In this document: positions 26,532-29,663 of the stretch, piece after piece
Layout of the letters: the number at the start of each line of letters is the position of its first letter
How positions within the stretch are numbered: the first letter of the stretch is position 1
Virus record (IMG/VR): IMGVR_UViG_3300018018_000024
Location: 1 to 29,663 of that record
Length of the DNA stretch: 29,663 bases
Direction: 5' to 3' (one strand)
Origin: a virus
Notes under the pieces: generated by a model
The model's input: the letters and a program-made list of their open reading frames with translations, nothing else
The model's database searches: none
What the model was told of the DNA's origin: nothing
Position numbers and translations under genes: made by a program

Positions 26532-27104
26532 ATGCGCCCCGCCCCGGAATCCTTTTACCCGCTTATTTCCCGCCTCGATCTGCCCGTCTTTCTGAATACC
26601 CACGGATTGGTCGGGGAAGGGGCGGAGGTGGGCACCTATTACGGGGAGTTCGCCCTCCAGATTTTGGGGGCATGGCAGGGAAAGCGGCTCTACTGCATTG
26701 ATCCGTGGCGGGCGCAAGACCCCGCCGTTTACAAGGACGGGTGCGCTGCCGTGGACTGGGAGGCGGTTTATGGGCAGGTGCGGGCCGTGCTGGGTAAGGA
26801 TAAGCGGGTGAAAATCATGCGGATGCTCTCAGAAGAGGCTGCCTGCGAAATCCTGCCCGATTCGCTTGATTTTGTCTATCTCGACGGCAATCATTCTTAT
26901 CACTCGGTTAAGGAGGACTTGAGAGCTTGGTGGCCCAAGATTAAATCGGGCGGATTATTGGGCGGCCATGATTTTTATTCCCGCCACGACTCAGCCCAAG
27001 ACTGCGGGGTGCTAACTGCGGTGTGGGAGTGGGCGGAGCGGAGCCGGTCGGGGGTGCGGCCTTGGGTGACGCCCTGTACATCATGGTGGTTTTGGAAGGA
27101 ATAA
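26532..27104 (+). CDS. Class I SAM-dependent methyltransferase
   Basis: A 190-residue protein starting MRPAPESFYPLISRLDLPVF. GEGAEVGTYYGEFALQIL (SAM-binding loop), RLYCIDPW (acidic ribose binder), and SLDFVYLDGNHSYHSVKEDL followed by WWPKIKSGGLLGGHDF match the Methyltransf_24 group that works on sugars or similar small groups. The start is the ATG at 26532 after TAAACCC. It is preceded by a glycosyltransferase-like gene and followed by another after 3 nt. Confidence 0.8.
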   Translation: MRPAPESFYPLISRLDLPVFLNTHGLVGEGAEVGTYYGEFALQILGAWQGKRLYCIDPWRAQDPAVYKDGCAAVDWEAVYGQVRAVLGKDKRVKIMRMLSEEAACEILPDSLDFVYLDGNHSYHSVKEDLRAWWPKIKSGGLLGGHDFYSRHDSAQDCGVLTAVWEWAERSRSGVRPWVTPCTSWWFWKE

Positions 27105-27107
27105 ACC

Positions 27108-27752
27108 ATGCTGCTTTGTGTCCATAGTTACCCCGGCGCGAACCACCTCATTCCCTACCACCTCCCTTACTGGCAACGGGCGGGATTCGACCCGATTATC
27201 GGCATCGGCACCACGGGTGGAGGGTGTCAATGGCCGGGCGGAATGCAGTCGGTGGAAATCGGGCGCAACACCTACATTGCGGGCGATGCCCTGCCCCGCC
27301 GCTTGGTGGATACGGCGGCCTACCTGCTCGCCCTTCCCGGCTGGGAGCACGCCGCCATCATCGAATATGACACTGTGATTTTCAAACCCCTGCCTGTCCC
27401 GCCTCCCGGCCTTGCCATGGTTAATTGCGTGGGGCCGCAACCCGGACATCGCAAGGGCACCTACGGCTACCATAATCCATGGCTGGCCAACCGGGCAACA
27501 TGGGCGAGGGTGGTGGAGTGTGGGCGACAGATGTTGGTGGAGGGCGATATTGAGGGCGGTTCCCCGGATTGCTTCATCGGGTGGCTGGCAGAGCGGTTTG
27601 GGATTCCGATTCATGGCGATCTTTTTAAGCTTTACACGCAGAACACCATCAACCAATCTGGGGTGGAAGCGGCGAAATTCGCGTACCGGAGCGGCTGGCA
27701 CGCGATCCACGGCTTGAAAAATATATCTATCTTACAACAGGTTATCGCATGA
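27108..27752 (+). CDS. Glycosyltransferase-like protein
   Basis: A 214-residue protein starting MLLCVHSYPGANHLIPYHLP. HAAIIEYDTVIFKPLP (about residues 80-95) resembles the Asp-containing donor-binding motif of GT-A enzymes. SPDCFIGWLAERFG and FKLYTQNTINQSG follow. The donor and acceptor are unknown. Its stop overlaps the FkbM gene (ATGA), suggesting paired addition and methylation of a sugar. Confidence 0.6.
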   Translation: MLLCVHSYPGANHLIPYHLPYWQRAGFDPIIGIGTTGGGCQWPGGMQSVEIGRNTYIAGDALPRRLVDTAAYLLALPGWEHAAIIEYDTVIFKPLPVPPPGLAMVNCVGPQPGHRKGTYGYHNPWLANRATWARVVECGRQMLVEGDIEGGSPDCFIGWLAERFGIPIHGDLFKLYTQNTINQSGVEAAKFAYRSGWHAIHGLKNISILQQVIA

Positions 27753-28369
27753 GTTACTACAGCCAGAACGACGAGGAGCGGGTTATCTTGGAATACTTCG
27801 GCGCCAAGCCGGGGCGCTTTCTTGACGTGGGGGCGTTTGATGGCATCGGCTTTTCCAACACGCGCAAGTTGTTGGAGAATGGTTGGTCGGGCGTGTATGT
27901 GGAGCCGAGCGCGGAGAATATCTTGAAGTTGATTAAGAATAGCGAGCCCTATGCCGACCGGGTGCATATCGTGCAAGCGGCGGTATCTTGCGAACGGAGA
28001 TTGGCCCGGTTTTACATTGACACCACCCCGGATAGAAAATGGTCCACTACCATCAATGAGGCACTTTTCAAGGAAGGATCGGTCAGGAGTCCGTTGGCTA
28101 TGAATATGTGGGCGACAGTCATCCGCATGGTCGATTTGAGCTTCCTTGGACCATACGACTTCATCTCTCTTGATGCCGAGTGGGAGGATATGGGCATTCT
28201 CCACCAAATGACCTTAGGGTGTGGATATGAAATGCTTAATGCCTGCCGCATGATTTGCATTGAGCCACGAGATGAAATAGAGCGCAAGCAAATGCGGGGA
28301 TGGTTGGAAGCCGCTGGATTTAAGCATCATTGGGACACGCATGAAAACCTATTAATGACCAAGCCATGA
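27749..28369 (+). CDS. FkbM family methyltransferase
   Basis: A 206-residue FkbM-type protein. RFLDVGAFDGIGFSNTRKL (SAM-binding, about residues 23-41), GVYVEPSAENILKL, and YDFISLDAEWEDMGILHQM (SLDAE in the place of KxDxEG) are visible. It starts MSYYSQNDEERVILEYF, the SQxxEE opening typical of the family. It is the second FkbM protein in the cassette and overlaps both neighbours by 4 bp. Confidence 0.85.
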   Translation: MSYYSQNDEERVILEYFGAKPGRFLDVGAFDGIGFSNTRKLLENGWSGVYVEPSAENILKLIKNSEPYADRVHIVQAAVSCERRLARFYIDTTPDRKWSTTINEALFKEGSVRSPLAMNMWATVIRMVDLSFLGPYDFISLDAEWEDMGILHQMTLGCGYEMLNACRMICIEPRDEIERKQMRGWLEAAGFKHHWDTHENLLMTKP

Positions 28370-28974
28370 AGACACTCGATCAGATTGCTTGCGAACAGGG
28401 CACCGACCGCGCCTCCAACGGCTGGCACAGTTATTGCGTGACCTACGACGAACTTTTCTCGCCCCTGCGAGATCAGCCAATCACCATTCTTGAGATGGGG
28501 GTGCTGGGCGGAGCGGGGATCAGGATGTGGAACGAGTATTTTATCCACCCAGAAACCAAGATCATCGGCATCGACATCCAGAATTATGGCGGCGCGATTC
28601 CCGACAGCCCAAGGGTCTCGATCAGGATGGGTTCCCAATCCGACCCGGCATTCGTGGGCCGGCTGCCGGGAAATTTCGACATTGTGATTGATGACGCGGG
28701 GCATTTTGCCTCCCAGCAAATCACGGCCTTTGGCTTGCTCTGGCAACGCGTGGTGCCGGGTGGGTTCTATGCCATTGAGGATTTGCACACCGCTTGGTCG
28801 CCCCAGCATTGCGACTCCGCGATTACCATCATGCAATTCCTAGAAAAGATCATGGAAGAGATGCAGGACCATGCTGGGGCGGAGGGGCGGGCCAAACCCA
28901 ATCTCGGAGATAGATGGCATTCCATTGACCAAATCATCTATAGAAAAGGGCTGGCGGTCTTTCGCAAGAGGTAA
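28366..28974 (+). CDS. Class I SAM-dependent methyltransferase (sugar-type)
   Basis: A 202-residue protein. TDRASNGWHSYCVTYDELF at the start, ITILEMGVLGGAGIRMWNEY, KIIGIDIQNYGG and DIVIDDAGHFASQQI, then VPGGFYAIEDLHT, match the group that includes macrolide-sugar and cephalosporin-hydroxylase-like methyltransferases. It probably methylates a sugar hydroxyl. It is coupled to the FkbM gene before it (ATGA). Confidence 0.78.
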   Translation: MKTLDQIACEQGTDRASNGWHSYCVTYDELFSPLRDQPITILEMGVLGGAGIRMWNEYFIHPETKIIGIDIQNYGGAIPDSPRVSIRMGSQSDPAFVGRLPGNFDIVIDDAGHFASQQITAFGLLWQRVVPGGFYAIEDLHTAWSPQHCDSAITIMQFLEKIMEEMQDHAGAEGRAKPNLGDRWHSIDQIIYRKGLAVFRKR

Positions 28975-28978
28975 ACAT

Positions 28979-29557
28979 ATGATTACGTCCATCACCCAGC
29001 ACAACGTGGCCACTGTTCATGGCCCCCACTTTCTGCAATGGATAGGGCACCTCAAGGGCACTCCGGCTAGCGGCATGGAACTGGGAACCCTTTTAGGAGA
29101 GAGCGCGGAGTGGATGCTTAAAAATATCTTCACCCATCCAGATTCCTCTTACCTGTGCGTCGATACCTTCGGGGGGTCGGTGGAACACGGCGGGACGGAG
29201 AGCGATTGGGCTGAGTTGGAAGCCTCCACCCGCGCCAAGTTGTCCGCCTACCCGCAGGCCGTTGTGTGCAAGAACCGTTCTGCTGATTGGATGAAAATAT
29301 GCCCGGAGGGGTTGGATTTCATCTTCATTGACGCCGCGCACGATTCGCTTAATGTGTTGCGTGATTCGGTGCTGGCCTTCGACTTGCTGAAGGTGGGAGG
29401 GACGCTTTGCTGGGACGATTATGGGTGGAATGTCATGCCTGATCCGCTCGACTGCCCCAAGGTGGCGATTGACTCCTTTTTGAATATCTATTCCCGGCAG
29501 ATTGAGGTGCTGGGTAAGGGTTGGTTGGTGGCTGCCAAGAAAATCCATGACGCTTGA
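28979..29557 (+). CDS. Class I SAM-dependent methyltransferase
   Basis: A 192-residue protein starting MITSITQHNVATVHGPHFLQ. MELGTLLGESAEWML (SAM-binding), SYLCVDTFGGS (acidic ribose binder) and LDFIFIDAAHDSLNVLRD followed by LLKVGGTLCWDDYGW place it in the Methyltransf_24 group, like the protein at 26532. The frame extends upstream, but the ATG at 28979, 4 nt after the preceding stop, is the natural start. The next gene begins 11 nt inside its end. Confidence 0.8.
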   Translation: MITSITQHNVATVHGPHFLQWIGHLKGTPASGMELGTLLGESAEWMLKNIFTHPDSSYLCVDTFGGSVEHGGTESDWAELEASTRAKLSAYPQAVVCKNRSADWMKICPEGLDFIFIDAAHDSLNVLRDSVLAFDLLKVGGTLCWDDYGWNVMPDPLDCPKVAIDSFLNIYSRQIEVLGKGWLVAAKKIHDA

Positions 29558-29663
29558 CCTAAAAGGGCTTGAAGAATTAGCTATGTGGTCGCAGTGGCAA
29601 GAGGTGGTGAAGAACTCTCTGCCCAACTTCTGTGCCGACCGGATTTATGTGGAGCAACTCAGC
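29547..29663 (+). CDS. Start of a further gene, cut by window edge
   Basis: An open frame begins at ATG 29547 and runs to the end of the window, 39 codons (MTLDLKGLEELAMWSQWQEV at the start). The 11-nt overlap with the methyltransferase and natural composition support a real gene. Function cannot be told from the fragment. Confidence 0.6.
   Translation, partial: MTLDLKGLEELAMWSQWQEVVKNSLPNFCADRIYVEQLS

Noticed and set aside
1-29663. CRISPR array or prophage attachment sites
   Set aside because: No regularly spaced direct repeats and no integrase or tRNA-flanking duplication were seen.

Overview
This window is a piece of a tailed double-stranded DNA bacteriophage (Caudoviricetes-type) genome, probably from an environmental or metagenomic source. 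The evidence is a terminase large subunit, a portal-like protein, an acidic/basic low-complexity scaffold-like protein, a DnaB-type helicase, a phage C5 DNA methyltransferase, one tRNA, several homing endonucleases, and dense packing with many 4-bp ATGA stop/start overlaps. The host cannot be named. Many starts lack a clear Shine-Dalgarno sequence, and several promoters sit so close to the start codon that the mRNAs would be almost leaderless.

Layout. Positions 1-4397 are a leftward operon of small early/accessory genes: a 3'-5' exonuclease-like protein with a zinc ribbon, a dATP/dGTP diphosphohydrolase-like protein, a VRR-NUC nuclease, a small membrane protein and several unknowns. Divergent promoters at 4416-4495 separate it from the rightward genes. 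Positions 4506-9112 carry a possible terminase small subunit and a 1341-codon terminase large subunit interrupted by two inteins. Next come a C5-cytosine methyltransferase (9109-9915) with a long conserved-looking ORF in another frame, unknown genes, a replication-associated protein and DnaB with a third intein (11806-14442). Three ORF-free, hairpin-rich stretches (about 10593-10705, 10998-11350, 14474-14803) look like structured RNAs, each preceded by a TTGACAATC-type promoter. A tRNA with a CAU anticodon and a terminator follow. From 15016 come portal, small proteins, scaffold-like protein, then from 19506 to the end a long cassette of glycosyltransferase-like proteins, FkbM-type and other SAM-dependent methyltransferases, and a beta-helix-like protein, interrupted by a GIY-YIG homing endonuclease.

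Main discovery candidate: both terminase inteins have a homing endonuclease encoded out of frame inside the intein (LAGLIDADG in +1, HNH in +2). The intein/terminase frame itself stays completely open across about 285 and 218 codons, where roughly 13 and 10 chance stops would be expected. The HNH ORF even has its own phage-type promoter inside the intein. The DnaB intein in the same genome has the ordinary in-frame arrangement and serves as an internal control. Together with the overlapping-frame protein in the methyltransferase gene, this genome shows repeated dual-frame coding in and around selfish or modification genes.
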